Positions 1-9,522 of a stretch of DNA of 38,087 bases are shown in pieces. Within the stretch, counting starts at the first letter, position 1, and each line of letters opens with the position of its first letter. This DNA comes from an uncultured Porphyromonadaceae bacterium. GTDB lineage: Bacteria > Bacteroidota > Bacteroidia > Bacteroidales > Muribaculaceae. Position numbers and translations under genes: made by a program. The notes under the pieces are model-generated. The model was given only the letters and a program-made list of their open reading frames with translations. It was not told the DNA's origin and made no database searches. The DNA lies in the NCBI GenBank assembly GCA_947176335.1, contig CAMWQE010000003.1, positions 1-38,087 of the forward strand, in the 5' to 3' direction.

Positions 1-578
1 GCCTTCATTGCAGCCTCAAGCGCATCAAGAGAGCCATGTACTTTTTCATCAACCGGAACATAAACTTCGGTCGATGCCGCCCAAAGGACAACCACGCGCT
101 CAACTCCGGTTTCTTTTTTGAAGTTGCGGATATCCTCGCGGAGCTGTTCAACCATTTCCCAGCGGGTTTTATCAACCATGACATTGTCACCATCAAGACG
201 CTTTGCATAATCTTTATCGAAAGCGGCTTTCATTGGCACAATCTTTTCAAGTTCGTCCTTAACCGGTTCTATATCCTTGGATTGAAGCACTTCAGCATAG
301 CATGCGCTTTCGTAGGCGTTAGCGGGATATACGTCCCAAGCACCGAAAACAATGTCATCCAATTTCGCCATAGGCACAATATCCTCATACTTGAGATATT
401 TTTTCTCTGCGCCTTTGCCCACACGAATTTTATCGTACTGTGTCATGGAGCCTACCGGCTTGGCAAGACCTTTACGCGCCATAAGTACGCCGGTCATAAA
501 AGTGGATGTAACTGCTCCAAGTCCAACCACGAGAACACCGAGTTTTCCTTCAGCAGATTTTACTGTTGTTTTGCTCAT
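1..578 (-). CDS. myo-inositol-1(3)-phosphate synthase (MIPS), partial: N-terminus present, C-terminus beyond left edge
   Basis: Reverse-strand translation from ATG at 578: MSKTTVKSAEGKLGVLVVGLGAVTSTFMTGVLMARKGLAKPVGSMTQYDKIRVG..., with the Rossmann GLGAVTST and the MIPS-like VERVVVLWAASTEVYVP. The frame stays open to the window edge. Confidence 0.9.
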   Translation of the reverse strand, partial: MSKTTVKSAEGKLGVLVVGLGAVTSTFMTGVLMARKGLAKPVGSMTQYDKIRVGKGAEKKYLKYEDIVPMAKLDDIVFGAWDVYPANAYESACYAEVLQSKDIEPVKDELEKIVPMKAAFDKDYAKRLDGDNVMVDKTRWEMVEQLREDIRNFKKETGVERVVVLWAASTEVYVPVDEKVHGSLDALEAAMK

Positions 579-699
579 GATACAAATAGAGTTGGTATAA
601 TTATTTCTTATTCATTTTTCGCCGCAATATTTATGCGGTGTGGCAAAAATAAGCATTATCTATGAGATGAGGAATGCCATTACTAAATTTAAGGAAAGT

Positions 700-1611
700 T
701 CAGTCGCTTAATGTTGTCACATGACGTCCCGACAAATCGTAGGTCTGCATACGGAGGTACCAACCTAATGCCTCATAATCGCTGCCGAATTCCGCCTGTT
801 TTTCCACTGAAACCGGTTCTCCGATAGTAACATGCATCTTTTGATGGCTTTTCTTGAGCAGTTCGCGGACAAGGTTTGCGGTGCGCAATGGGATACTATG
901 ATGGCCCAGGAAGTTGAAATACCGTGAATTTGTGCCGTGGAAATATATCGGAATCACCGGAACCTTTGCTTTCTGGATGATTTGTAGGATTACAGGCTGC
1001 CACGGACGGTCGGTAATGATACCGTCTTTGTCAGTCTTGCCGATTGCTCCCGCCGGGAAAAAGCCAACAGGCTTGCCGTCCCTCAACATCGAGAGTGCTT
1101 CGCGGACCCCCGCTACCGATACCCTACGTTTCTCCGGGTCAGTAGACGCAGATTGGTCCACTGCTATAAAATTGGGACGCATAGCAGAAATATGGTTGAG
1201 TATCATATTGACCATCACCTTATATTCAGGACGCACGCGAGTAACGATATTTATAAGCATGATACCGTCGATGTGTCCAAAGGGATGATTGCTTACCGTA
1301 ATAAACGGTCCCTCTTTGAATCTCTCAAGAATTTCCATGCCGTCTACCTGAAGGTCAATCTTGAACTCATCCTTTATCAGATGTTCGGTAAACTCCGGCC
1401 CGGGTGTCTTGCACCAAGCCGAGTGGATGCGGTTCACCTCATCTATCTTGAAATAATGCATCAGCCATTTGACAAGTCGAGGATATTTTGCCGCAACAGG
1501 TGCAATCTCGATAATGTCTCTCATATTGAGCACATCCGGACGAACTTCTACATCCGGATATTCCTCAAAAACATATACCTCCTCGCCAAATTTATTTTTC
1601 TTGCTTATCAT
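700..1611 (-). CDS. 1-acyl-sn-glycerol-3-phosphate acyltransferase (PlsC/hemolysin-like lysophospholipid acyltransferase)
   Basis: 303 aa ORF with acyltransferase motifs VSNHPFGHIDG (HX4D-like) and GFFPAGAIGK, plus PVIPIYFHGTNSR. Confidence 0.85.
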   Translation of the reverse strand: MISKKNKFGEEVYVFEEYPDVEVRPDVLNMRDIIEIAPVAAKYPRLVKWLMHYFKIDEVNRIHSAWCKTPGPEFTEHLIKDEFKIDLQVDGMEILERFKEGPFITVSNHPFGHIDGIMLINIVTRVRPEYKVMVNMILNHISAMRPNFIAVDQSASTDPEKRRVSVAGVREALSMLRDGKPVGFFPAGAIGKTDKDGIITDRPWQPVILQIIQKAKVPVIPIYFHGTNSRYFNFLGHHSIPLRTANLVRELLKKSHQKMHVTIGEPVSVEKQAEFGSDYEALGWYLRMQTYDLSGRHVTTLSD

Positions 1612-2200
1612 TGTTGCTTAAGGTTGATTTTTTTGTTCCGATTCCGATTGCATTGAGGAAACGACCTATATATTTGTCAAATCGAGTCACTTTAAAGACG
1701 AAGTGGCGCTGAAGCAGGAAGTTCCAGCAGAGTGACACTGAAAGTGCAACAAAAAGACGCGCTGCAAGAAAAATACCGTCTTTTGATAAGCCCTTTATAT
1801 GATGCAGCCATTCCCAGCCGTTCACTAAAGAAAATACAGCTTCTGTACCAAAACTGTTTAGAAGCAACGAGCCCATCCATACAAACACGAATTTAGACAG
1901 TGCTATGCGCCAGTCAACTCCAAACGCATGGAATGTGAAACGATAATTGATGATACAATTGAAGATACCTCCGATAAAAGCTCCTATCGCCGTTGACAAC
2001 CATGCTGACAATCCAATAAAAGAGAATACCAGAAATGATGTCAGCGTGTCAATCCAGCCACATAGTTGGGATGACACGCTTGATCTTATCAGCGTGAAAA
2101 ACAATCCGTCGCTGTGCAGGATTTTATCCTTTATCTGTGCGATGCGGGTATTTTGCTGTTCCTGAGTCTCTTTCTTAATGGAGTCGGTATTATTATCCAT
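1592..2200 (-). CDS. GtrA family membrane protein
   Basis: Multi-pass protein with a GtrA-like core (SSQLCGWIDTLTSFLVFSFIGLSAWLSTAIGAFIGGIFNCIINYRFTF). The start is best placed at MDNNTDSIKK (2200), giving an 8-nt ATGGATAA overlap with the upstream gene. Confidence 0.8.
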   Translation of the reverse strand: MDNNTDSIKKETQEQQNTRIAQIKDKILHSDGLFFTLIRSSVSSQLCGWIDTLTSFLVFSFIGLSAWLSTAIGAFIGGIFNCIINYRFTFHAFGVDWRIALSKFVFVWMGSLLLNSFGTEAVFSLVNGWEWLHHIKGLSKDGIFLAARLFVALSVSLCWNFLLQRHFVFKVTRFDKYIGRFLNAIGIGTKKSTLSNNDKQEK

Positions 2201-2882
2201 GAAAGGGCTTTGGAGGATCAATCTTGGCAAGTGCTCTCAGGTCCTTGACCAAGGAGACGATATAGATGACAAAAAGTGCTACGGCAACGAGTGCTCCGAT
2301 TCCATCATAAATGGTCCAAGGCTCACCGAATACCTCCACAGTGTTGTCATTCAGCGGGAAGAAAATATAGAAAATGAAAACCGCGATGATTACCAATCGC
2401 ATTTCTGTTGGTCCTAAGCTTGCATAGGTAAGCCGGAACTTGCCGAGCACTATAGTGGAAATGTAAGTGTAAATCGACATACACAGGTAACCGCCCATAA
2501 TAAACAGGGAAATGCTGAGATACATCAGCGGAGATAGTCCCAGTCCGATACAGAACAGGCAGGTGGTCAGTGCATCAAGGGAATGATCAATAAAGAAACC
2601 ATATTTCGGACGCTGGGTATTACGTGTACGCGCAAGAGTTCCGTCAAGACTGTCCCCGTACCAGTTTAATACCAGACAGAATGAGGATGCCCACAGATAG
2701 TTCACATTATATCGCGCCAGCCAGCAAAATACAGCATATAACACCGCTGCGGCTACCCCGAAAAATGTAAGGGTATCAGAAGTCACCCATCTTGGCTGAC
2801 GTTTGGCAAACCACACTAATGTTTTCTTCTCAAGTCGGTTGAGAAGAGAAGTCTGGATGCGCTCCGCATTTTCATTTCCCAT
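2193..2882 (-). CDS. CDP-alcohol phosphatidyltransferase (candidate phosphatidylinositol-phosphate synthase)
   Basis: 229 aa with the CDP-OH-P motif DSLDGTLARTRNTQRPKYGFFIDHSLDA (DGX2ARX8GX3DX3D-like) and several TM segments. Located in the MIPS operon. Confidence 0.88.
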   Translation of the reverse strand: MGNENAERIQTSLLNRLEKKTLVWFAKRQPRWVTSDTLTFFGVAAAVLYAVFCWLARYNVNYLWASSFCLVLNWYGDSLDGTLARTRNTQRPKYGFFIDHSLDALTTCLFCIGLGLSPLMYLSISLFIMGGYLCMSIYTYISTIVLGKFRLTYASLGPTEMRLVIIAVFIFYIFFPLNDNTVEVFGEPWTIYDGIGALVAVALFVIYIVSLVKDLRALAKIDPPKPFHG

Positions 2883-2952
2883 TATTGGCTTATTTAAAAT
2901 GAATAAATGCCCAAAATATCAAAAGAAACAGGACATTGTGTTAAAACCGATA

Positions 2953-2985
2953 CAAAGTTAACATTTATATTTGAATTAGGACAAA
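2953..2985 (-). promoter_or_regulatory. Bacteroidetes-type promoter for the inositol-lipid operon
   Basis: On the minus strand: TTTG (2985-2982), N21, TAACTTTG (2960-2953), about 70 bp upstream of the CDP-alcohol phosphatidyltransferase start. Matches TTTG / TAnnTTTG. Confidence 0.6.
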
Positions 2986-3028
2986 ATGACAATAATTTGT
3001 ATTACGCCTTATTCACTGAGATGCATTA

Positions 3029-4144
3029 TCAGTCAGCATCATCCGATTTTGTCAGGTCAAGCACAACGTTATCGCTCTTGTTTTTCTCTATGTACTGCTT
3101 CCGGAGCGGATTGGTATGCATCCTGTCATGCACAGCCCTATTCCTGAAAATATCAATCGCTTCAAAAATCGCCTGACGCATTGAATCGGCATTGGCGATT
3201 CCGCGCCCGGCAATATCGTAAGCAGTGCCATGATCCGGTGAGGTACGCACAAACGGGAGTCCTGCCGTGAAATTTACTCCGGTGTTCATTGCAATTGTTT
3301 TGAACGGCGCCAGACCCTGGTCATGATACATGGCAAGCACGCCATCGAATTTTGTGAACTGTCCTGTGCCGAAAAAACCGTCACAGGCATAAGGACCGAA
3401 GCAATTAATCTTGTCTGTCTGGCATTCCGCTATTGCCGGCTCTATCACCTCTTTCTCCTCAGAGCCGAGCAAACCCTCTTCGCCTGCATGGGGATTGAGG
3501 GAAAGCACTGCGATGCGGGGGCGGTTGATGCCGAAATCCCTCCTCAAGGATTTGTCAAAATCTTTCAGGCGCTCCACCACCGCCTCCTTGGTTATTGCCT
3601 CCGGAACTTTCGAGATAGGGATGTGCCCGGTAACGAGTGCAACCCGGAGTGAGGTCGCGGGATCGGTAAGTATCATCAGCGCTTTCTCGCCGTTGTCGGC
3701 AAGCGATGCCTGGAGGTATTCGGTGTGCCCGGGGAAACGGAATGTCTCGCTTTGGATAGTGTGTTTGTCAATCGGAGCGGTGACAAGAACATCAATGTCA
3801 CCGGCGCGCAAGTCCGTCACGGCACGTTCAAGCGCGACAAATGCGGCATTACCCGCTTCTACCGACGCGATGCCCGGCTCAACCTTGACCTCTTCACCGA
3901 CCACATTTATAATATTGTTCTGTCCGTCCCGCGCTTCAGCCGCCCTTGATATCTGGTTCAACTGAATGGGGTTGGCAAGTGAGCTTTTCTTATAATATCC
4001 TGCAATCTTTGCCGAACCGTATATTACCGGAGTACAGATTTCAAGCATACGCTCATCTTCAAGAGCCTTGAGTATAATCTCGTAGCCAACTCCGTTTATG
4101 TCTCCTTGGGTAATTCCAACCCTTATCTTTTGTTTATCACTCAT
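3029..4144 (-). CDS. pdxA: 4-hydroxythreonine-4-phosphate dehydrogenase
   Basis: MSDKQKIRVGITQGDINGVGYEIILKAL..., RFPGHTEYLQ, SLNPHAGEEGLLGSEE, DGFFGTGQFTKFDGVLAMYHDQGLAPFK: classic PdxA motifs. Confidence 0.95.
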   Translation of the reverse strand: MSDKQKIRVGITQGDINGVGYEIILKALEDERMLEICTPVIYGSAKIAGYYKKSSLANPIQLNQISRAAEARDGQNNIINVVGEEVKVEPGIASVEAGNAAFVALERAVTDLRAGDIDVLVTAPIDKHTIQSETFRFPGHTEYLQASLADNGEKALMILTDPATSLRVALVTGHIPISKVPEAITKEAVVERLKDFDKSLRRDFGINRPRIAVLSLNPHAGEEGLLGSEEKEVIEPAIAECQTDKINCFGPYACDGFFGTGQFTKFDGVLAMYHDQGLAPFKTIAMNTGVNFTAGLPFVRTSPDHGTAYDIAGRGIANADSMRQAIFEAIDIFRNRAVHDRMHTNPLRKQYIEKNKSDNVVLDLTKSDDAD

Positions 4145-4179
4145 CGTTGTCAAGTATTTTTTCAGAAATGCCTTCCTCC

Positions 4180-5187
4180 TTATTTCTTGATTGAGGACGG
4201 ATTTGCCATATTCCACAAATTGAGATATGCCGCACGGGTAATATCAACTGTTTTCGGGTAGTTGATTTTGTCTGCATGGTCAGACGGCATGTGATAGGCG
4301 GGATGTCCGTCAGTATGGTACCATATAATGGGTATGTCACGTTTGGCAAAAGAGCCATTGTCTCCGCCACCGATAGGTCTGTCCCATGCACGGTAATCAG
4401 GTTTCAGGTTCAATCCCCGCTCCTTGATGTCATTTCTCAACCACTCTTCAAAAGCAGGATATGCGGCGGTGTAGAAATAAACCACATGCTCCGGAACATC
4501 TTCCCTGTTATTCCTTCCTATCATGTCAAAGTTGATATAGCCTTTGATTTTTTCAGGTTCAGCCCATGTCTGCATGAAATACTCGGAACCAAGCAAGCCT
4601 TTCTCTTCACCATCCCACAGAGCGAAGATGATTGTACGCTCAGGCTGTTCGCCACTCTCGATAAATGCACGGGCAATCTGAAGCACTGCGGCAACACCAG
4701 AAGCATTATCATCCGCGCCATTATATATTTTGTCCCCGTCCAGAAGTGGATCTACTCCAAGGTGATCGTAATGCGCTCCCATGACAACATACTCATCAGC
4801 ATTCTTTCCGGGAAGCACACCAAGTATATTTCTCAGATTAAGCTTCTGATGCACAGATTTTTGCAGTTCCGCAATACTATCCGGATGCACCTGATATCTG
4901 CCTCTGCGCTGCCTTTCAATCCGATATGCCTCAAATGGCTGTTCATAACCATTTGCATCCCAAGGCTTTAAACCCATAGCCTTGATGTTTGCAAGAACAT
5001 AATTGCCGGCAATCCTCCCGGACTTGTAGCCGGCTTCCCTGCCCTCCAGTTCATCGGAAGCGAGGAATCCTATATGCGCTTCGGCGGTTTCTGAATTGAT
5101 TGTACGGTATCCTTTGTCAACAGGTTTCTCCGCATTAAGCGTTGTGCAGATTGCACCGGCGAATATTGCAAGAAGAAATTTTTTCAT
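4180..5187 (-). CDS. M28 family metallopeptidase, secreted
   Basis: Signal peptide MKKFLLAIFAGAICTTLNA; M28 metal motifs VVMGAHYDHLG, NGADDNASGVAAVLQIARAF, WDGEEKGLLGSEYF, HTDGHPAYHMPSDHADKIN. Confidence 0.92.
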   Translation of the reverse strand: MKKFLLAIFAGAICTTLNAEKPVDKGYRTINSETAEAHIGFLASDELEGREAGYKSGRIAGNYVLANIKAMGLKPWDANGYEQPFEAYRIERQRRGRYQVHPDSIAELQKSVHQKLNLRNILGVLPGKNADEYVVMGAHYDHLGVDPLLDGDKIYNGADDNASGVAAVLQIARAFIESGEQPERTIIFALWDGEEKGLLGSEYFMQTWAEPEKIKGYINFDMIGRNNREDVPEHVVYFYTAAYPAFEEWLRNDIKERGLNLKPDYRAWDRPIGGGDNGSFAKRDIPIIWYHTDGHPAYHMPSDHADKINYPKTVDITRAAYLNLWNMANPSSIKK

Positions 5188-5230
5188 AAGGTATTAATTT
5201 ATAGTAAGCGCAAAAATACAAAAAAATTAG

Positions 5231-7069
5231 CTATTCTGAATGAAACGCATTGAATACAATAGAAGCTTTGGCGGGACCGACTACTGCCGCAAGGTCATCA
5301 AGATCCGCTTCCTTGATTCGCTTGACGCTCCGGAAATGCTTGAGCAAAGCTTCACGGGTCTTGGTGCCTATTCCTTTAACAGAATCAAGTTCTGATACAA
5401 GTTGCCCCTTGCTCCGTCTGTTCCTGTGATGGGTGATGCCGAAACGGTGCGCCTCATCGCGGAGATGCTGGACCACTCTGAGGCTGTCCGAATTTTTGTC
5501 GATATATAACGGCACACTGTCTCCGGGAAAATAAATTTCCTCAAGCCTCTTGGCAATGCCCACCACAGCGATTGTGCCCCGCAGTCCCATTTCATCAAGC
5601 GCCTCCACCGCGGCACTGAGCTGACCTTTGCCACCGTCAACCACAATCAGCTGCGGAAGCTCCTCCCCTTCATTGACAAGCCTCGTATATCTTCGGGTGA
5701 GCACCTCTTTCATGGAAGCGAAATCATCGGGACCTTCAACTGTCTTTATATTGAAATGCCTGTAATCTTTTTTCGAGGGTTTGCCGTCCTTGAATACGAC
5801 ACAGCTTGCAACCGGATTCGTTCCCTGTATATTCGAGTTATCGAAGCATTCAATATGGTGCGGAAGGGTTTCGAGGCGGAAATCAGATTTCATTCTTTCA
5901 AGGAGCTTTTGTGTGCGCTGCTCGGGGTCTTTGCGCGCAAGCTGGTTCAGCATATCTATTTTATGCTGCCGCGCATTACGCTCCGATACCTCCAGAAGTT
6001 TTGCTTTGTCACCTCTCTGGGGAACCATAAAAGTGACCCCGGGCATCTCTACATCCGGTTGCTCTGCAACAAGCACCGCCTCATATTCTATGTCAAATTG
6101 CTTCGCAATCTCAGCCATCGCGTAGCCGAGCAACTGGGGTGCGGTTTCATCCATACGCCTCTTATACTCCAGAGTCACGCTTCTTACAACCGCACCTCTT
6201 CTGACATGCATGTAATTTATGAATACATCAGCTCCACCATCGTCATCAATACCGAACACGTCCACATCTCCAATTGTTTGGCTCACTATGACGCTTTTCC
6301 CGCTGTAACGCTCCACAAGCTCATACTTCTCTTTTATCTCCTGCGCTTCCTCGAAACGCAACTCCGCACTTAGTTCGAGCATCTGTTTTTTGAGGTATTC
6401 AAGAAGTTCGGCAAGATCGCCCCGCAAAATCTTCTTCACGTTTTCAATCTGCTGGGCATATTCCTCCTGGCTGATTTTACCCACACATGGGCCTGAACAC
6501 CTTTTAATATGGTAATCCAGGCAAAGGCGTCCTTTCCCTTCAGCGACTGTAGACGGTGTTATCAAATGGCGACAGGAGCGCAGAGGATAAAGTTCCCGGA
6601 TAAGTTCAAGCACAGTTCGTGCCGAAGTGGTGTCAGTATATGGACCGTAATATTTGGAACCTTCAAGCTCTTTCTGCCTTGTCATGAAAACACGGGGGAA
6701 AGGCTCCTTGGTCACCACAATCATAGGATACGATTTGTCATCTTTAAGAAGCACATTGTACCTCGGCTTGTACTCCTTAATCATGGAGTTCTCAAGATTG
6801 AGGGCATCTTGCTCCGTAGGCACAACTATGTACTTCATATCTGCAATCGCACGCACAAGCAGGTTCGTCCTTGTGCTGTCGTGGGTGCGGTTGAAGTATG
6901 AGGATACTCTTCTTTTAAGATTTTTCGCTTTGCCGACATATATCACATTACCCTCGGAATCGAAATACATATATACTCCGGGGGTAGTGGGCAAAATAGA
7001 AATTTTGTCGGTGAGTTCCTGTGATTTTTTATGCTTAGCCAAATGGGGACTCCTTATATCAATAAACAA
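5231..7069 (-). CDS. uvrC: excinuclease ABC subunit C
   Basis: GIY-YIG N-terminus (PGVYMYFDSEGNVIYVGKAKNLKRRVSSYF), UvrC core (IECFDNSNIQGTNPVASCVVF, IVVDGGKGQLSAA) and C-terminal HhH. An in-frame TGA directly precedes the TTG at 7069, so the start is non-ATG. Confidence 0.95.
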   Translation of the reverse strand: MFIDIRSPHLAKHKKSQELTDKISILPTTPGVYMYFDSEGNVIYVGKAKNLKRRVSSYFNRTHDSTRTNLLVRAIADMKYIVVPTEQDALNLENSMIKEYKPRYNVLLKDDKSYPMIVVTKEPFPRVFMTRQKELEGSKYYGPYTDTTSARTVLELIRELYPLRSCRHLITPSTVAEGKGRLCLDYHIKRCSGPCVGKISQEEYAQQIENVKKILRGDLAELLEYLKKQMLELSAELRFEEAQEIKEKYELVERYSGKSVIVSQTIGDVDVFGIDDDGGADVFINYMHVRRGAVVRSVTLEYKRRMDETAPQLLGYAMAEIAKQFDIEYEAVLVAEQPDVEMPGVTFMVPQRGDKAKLLEVSERNARQHKIDMLNQLARKDPEQRTQKLLERMKSDFRLETLPHHIECFDNSNIQGTNPVASCVVFKDGKPSKKDYRHFNIKTVEGPDDFASMKEVLTRRYTRLVNEGEELPQLIVVDGGKGQLSAAVEALDEMGLRGTIAVVGIAKRLEEIYFPGDSVPLYIDKNSDSLRVVQHLRDEAHRFGITHHRNRRSKGQLVSELDSVKGIGTKTREALLKHFRSVKRIKEADLDDLAAVVGPAKASIVFNAFHSE

Positions 7070-7577
7070 TCAGGGAATCTACCTGCACATCCTCAGGCAA
7101 GGCTTTCCTGCCATTCAATGCACCCAGCTCTATAATGAAGTTGATATAAATTTTCTTCGGGTTCATGCTTTTCACGAGTTCGTAAGCCGCAGCCATTGTT
7201 CCACCCGTTGCAAGCACATCATCATGAAGCACGACTATGTCATCTTCCATAATAGCATCCTTATGGATTTCGATAGTGTCCTTACCATACTCTTTCGCAT
7301 AAGTTGCTTTGATTGTCTCTGCCGGAAGTTTGCCCGGTTTGCGCGCAGGCACAAATCCCGCTCCAAGCTCAAACGCAAGGATTGAACCGCAGATAAAACC
7401 TCGGCTCTCTATGCCCACGACCTTAGTCACACCCTTGTCACGATAGAGCTGGGATAAATCCCAGCCAAGGATATGCAGCGCACGCGGGTCCTTAAACGCA
7501 GTTGTCAAATCCTTAAACACGATTCCCTGGGTAGGGAAATCCATCACGTCCCTGATTTTTGATTTAATGTATTCCAT
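7059..7577 (-). CDS. apt: adenine phosphoribosyltransferase
   Basis: 172 aa; IRDVMDFPTQGIVFKDLTTAFKDP, GIESRGFICGSILA, VLHDDVLATGGTMAAAYELV (PRPP-binding motif). Confidence 0.95.
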   Translation of the reverse strand: MEYIKSKIRDVMDFPTQGIVFKDLTTAFKDPRALHILGWDLSQLYRDKGVTKVVGIESRGFICGSILAFELGAGFVPARKPGKLPAETIKATYAKEYGKDTIEIHKDAIMEDDIVVLHDDVLATGGTMAAAYELVKSMNPKKIYINFIIELGALNGRKALPEDVQVDSLIVY

Positions 7578-7624
7578 CTATTTATCGTTTTACTTCATAA
7601 ATCTAAATATTACGCCCTTAGCGG

Positions 7625-7640
7625 TGTTCCACGTGAAACA
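7625..7640. promoter_or_regulatory. parS centromere site (ParB/Spo0J binding site)
   Basis: TGTTCCACGTGAAACA, an exact match to the chromosomal parS consensus TGTTNCACGTGAAACA. It begins one base after the mnmG stop codon (minus strand). Confidence 0.85.
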
Positions 7641-7641
7641 A

Positions 7642-9522
7642 TCATCTACCTAAAAGCACAAGCAATATGCTGATATCACTTGGAGAAATACCCGGAATGC
7701 GGGATGCCTGTCCAACCGTCTGAGGATTGATTTTAATCAACTTCTGTCGTGCCTCAGTAGAAAGGCTCTTGACCGAATCATAGTCAATCATGCCAGATAG
7801 CTTAACATTTTCAAGACGGTTCATTTTATCAGCAAGAGCACGCTCACGCTCAATATAGCCACCATATTTCATGAGAATCTCAGCCGCCTCTATAATTTCT
7901 TCCCGACGCCGCTCCTCGATGTTGGAATCAATGAAGATGCCGAAACTACTGATTTCAGACGCAAGAATCTTGACATTCAATCTCGGGCGAAGAATCAAAT
8001 CATAAAGCTTTATGCCCTGCTTCAACGGTGACTCCCCTACTCCGACCAAAAAAACATTTATATCGTCCGGACGAACAGTAAAATCTTTCGCAAAAGAAAT
8101 AATGGAATCTCTCTGCTGCCTCTTTGATACCATAAGATTATATCTGGACTCATCAGCAAGACCGATATTGTAAGCTTTTTCCGTCAATCTCATATCAGCA
8201 TCGTCCTGGCGCAAAAGAATCCTATATTCAGCACGTGATGTAAACATCCTGTATGGCTCATCGACACCTTTAGTAACAAGGTCATCAATCAAAACACCTA
8301 TGTAGGCTTCATCACGATTCAACACAAATGGAGATTCACCTTTAGAAAAGAGAGCGGCATTTATCCCGGCAATAAGACCTTGCCCAGCGGCTTCCTCGTA
8401 GCCGGTAGTCCCGTTTACTTGTCCGGCAAGGAACAATCCTGGCACTATCTTACTCTCCAAAGAGTGGGTTAACTGTGTCGGATCAAAGAAATCATATTCT
8501 ATAGCGTAACCGGGACGATAGATGCTGACATTTGCGAATGCAGGTATAGTTTCCAATGCGCGCAGCTGCACATCGAACGGAAGTGACGATGAAAACCCAT
8601 TCAGATAAAACTCCTGAGTTTCCTCTCCCTCCGGTTCTATGAAGAGTTGATGCTCCGATTTATCGGCAAAAGTCACAATCTTCGTTTCTATGCTCGGGCA
8701 ATATCTTGGACCAATACTCCGGATTTGTCCATTATAAAGAGGTGAATCAGGCAATCCTTCACGTAGCACCTCATGCGTCCGGGGATTAGTATAAACAATA
8801 TGACATGCCCTTTGTTTCAAATCCCGATGTACATCCGGCAGGTACGAGAACCGATGGTTATCATCTTCCAGTTCCTGAACTGAAGTCTTGCTCCAGTCGA
8901 TACTTCTACCATCTATCCTGACAGGAGTACCGGTTTTCATACGCTCTGTCCGTATGCCAAGACCCTTCAATTGGTCTGTCAGTCCGTAGCTCGCCGGTTC
9001 AGAGATTCTGCCTCCCTGCATCTGCACTCTGCCTATATGCATAAGTCCGTTAAGGAATGTACCGGCTGTAATAACTACGGTCGGAGAATGAAATGTAACA
9101 CCACTTTTGGTCTTGACACCTCCTACTCTTCCATCTTCAATTAAAAGTTCAGTGACATCATCCTGCCACATATTAAGATTAGGAGTATTCTCAAGGACAG
9201 AACGCCACATACCGCTGAACTTCATCCGATCGCTCTGTGCACGGGGACTCCACATTGCAGGACCCTTTGAACTATTAAGCATCCGGAATTGTATTGCTGT
9301 CTTATCAGTAATAATTCCGGTCATACCACCCATTGCATCAATTTCCCTAACAATCTGACCTTTGGCGATACCACCTATGGCAGGATTGCAGCTCATTTGA
9401 GCAATTTTATTCATGTCAAGGGTAATAAGCAGAGTCTGAGCACCCATAATCGCGGCTGCATGAGCCGCCTCGCATCCGGCGTGCCCGGCTCCGACTACTA
9501 TCACATCGAAATCAAATTTCAT
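7642..9522 (-). CDS. mnmG: tRNA uridine-5-carboxymethylaminomethyl(34) synthesis enzyme MnmG (GidA)
   Basis: 626 aa; VIVVGAGHAGCEAAHAAA, SCNPAIGGIAKGQIVREIDAMGG, GLFLAGQVNGTTGYEEAAGQGLIAGINAA. Confidence 0.97.
   Translation of the reverse strand: MKFDFDVIVVGAGHAGCEAAHAAAIMGAQTLLITLDMNKIAQMSCNPAIGGIAKGQIVREIDAMGGMTGIITDKTAIQFRMLNSSKGPAMWSPRAQSDRMKFSGMWRSVLENTPNLNMWQDDVTELLIEDGRVGGVKTKSGVTFHSPTVVITAGTFLNGLMHIGRVQMQGGRISEPASYGLTDQLKGLGIRTERMKTGTPVRIDGRSIDWSKTSVQELEDDNHRFSYLPDVHRDLKQRACHIVYTNPRTHEVLREGLPDSPLYNGQIRSIGPRYCPSIETKIVTFADKSEHQLFIEPEGEETQEFYLNGFSSSLPFDVQLRALETIPAFANVSIYRPGYAIEYDFFDPTQLTHSLESKIVPGLFLAGQVNGTTGYEEAAGQGLIAGINAALFSKGESPFVLNRDEAYIGVLIDDLVTKGVDEPYRMFTSRAEYRILLRQDDADMRLTEKAYNIGLADESRYNLMVSKRQQRDSIISFAKDFTVRPDDINVFLVGVGESPLKQGIKLYDLILRPRLNVKILASEISSFGIFIDSNIEERRREEIIEAAEILMKYGGYIERERALADKMNRLENVKLSGMIDYDSVKSLSTEARQKLIKINPQTVGQASRIPGISPSDISILLVLLGR

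Noticed and set aside
36-665. Plus-strand 209-aa ORF and other long ORFs antisense to clear genes (e.g. 3411..3965, 4276..4971, 5756..6373, 6654..7385, 17852..18403)
   Set aside because: They mirror strongly conserved minus-strand genes (MIPS, pdxA, M28, uvrC, recF), show no recognisable protein features, and are shadow ORFs.
8232-8237. Second CACGTG core inside mnmG (GCACGTGATG)
   Set aside because: Flanks do not match parS (no TGTTN / AAACA arms) and it lies in conserved coding sequence.
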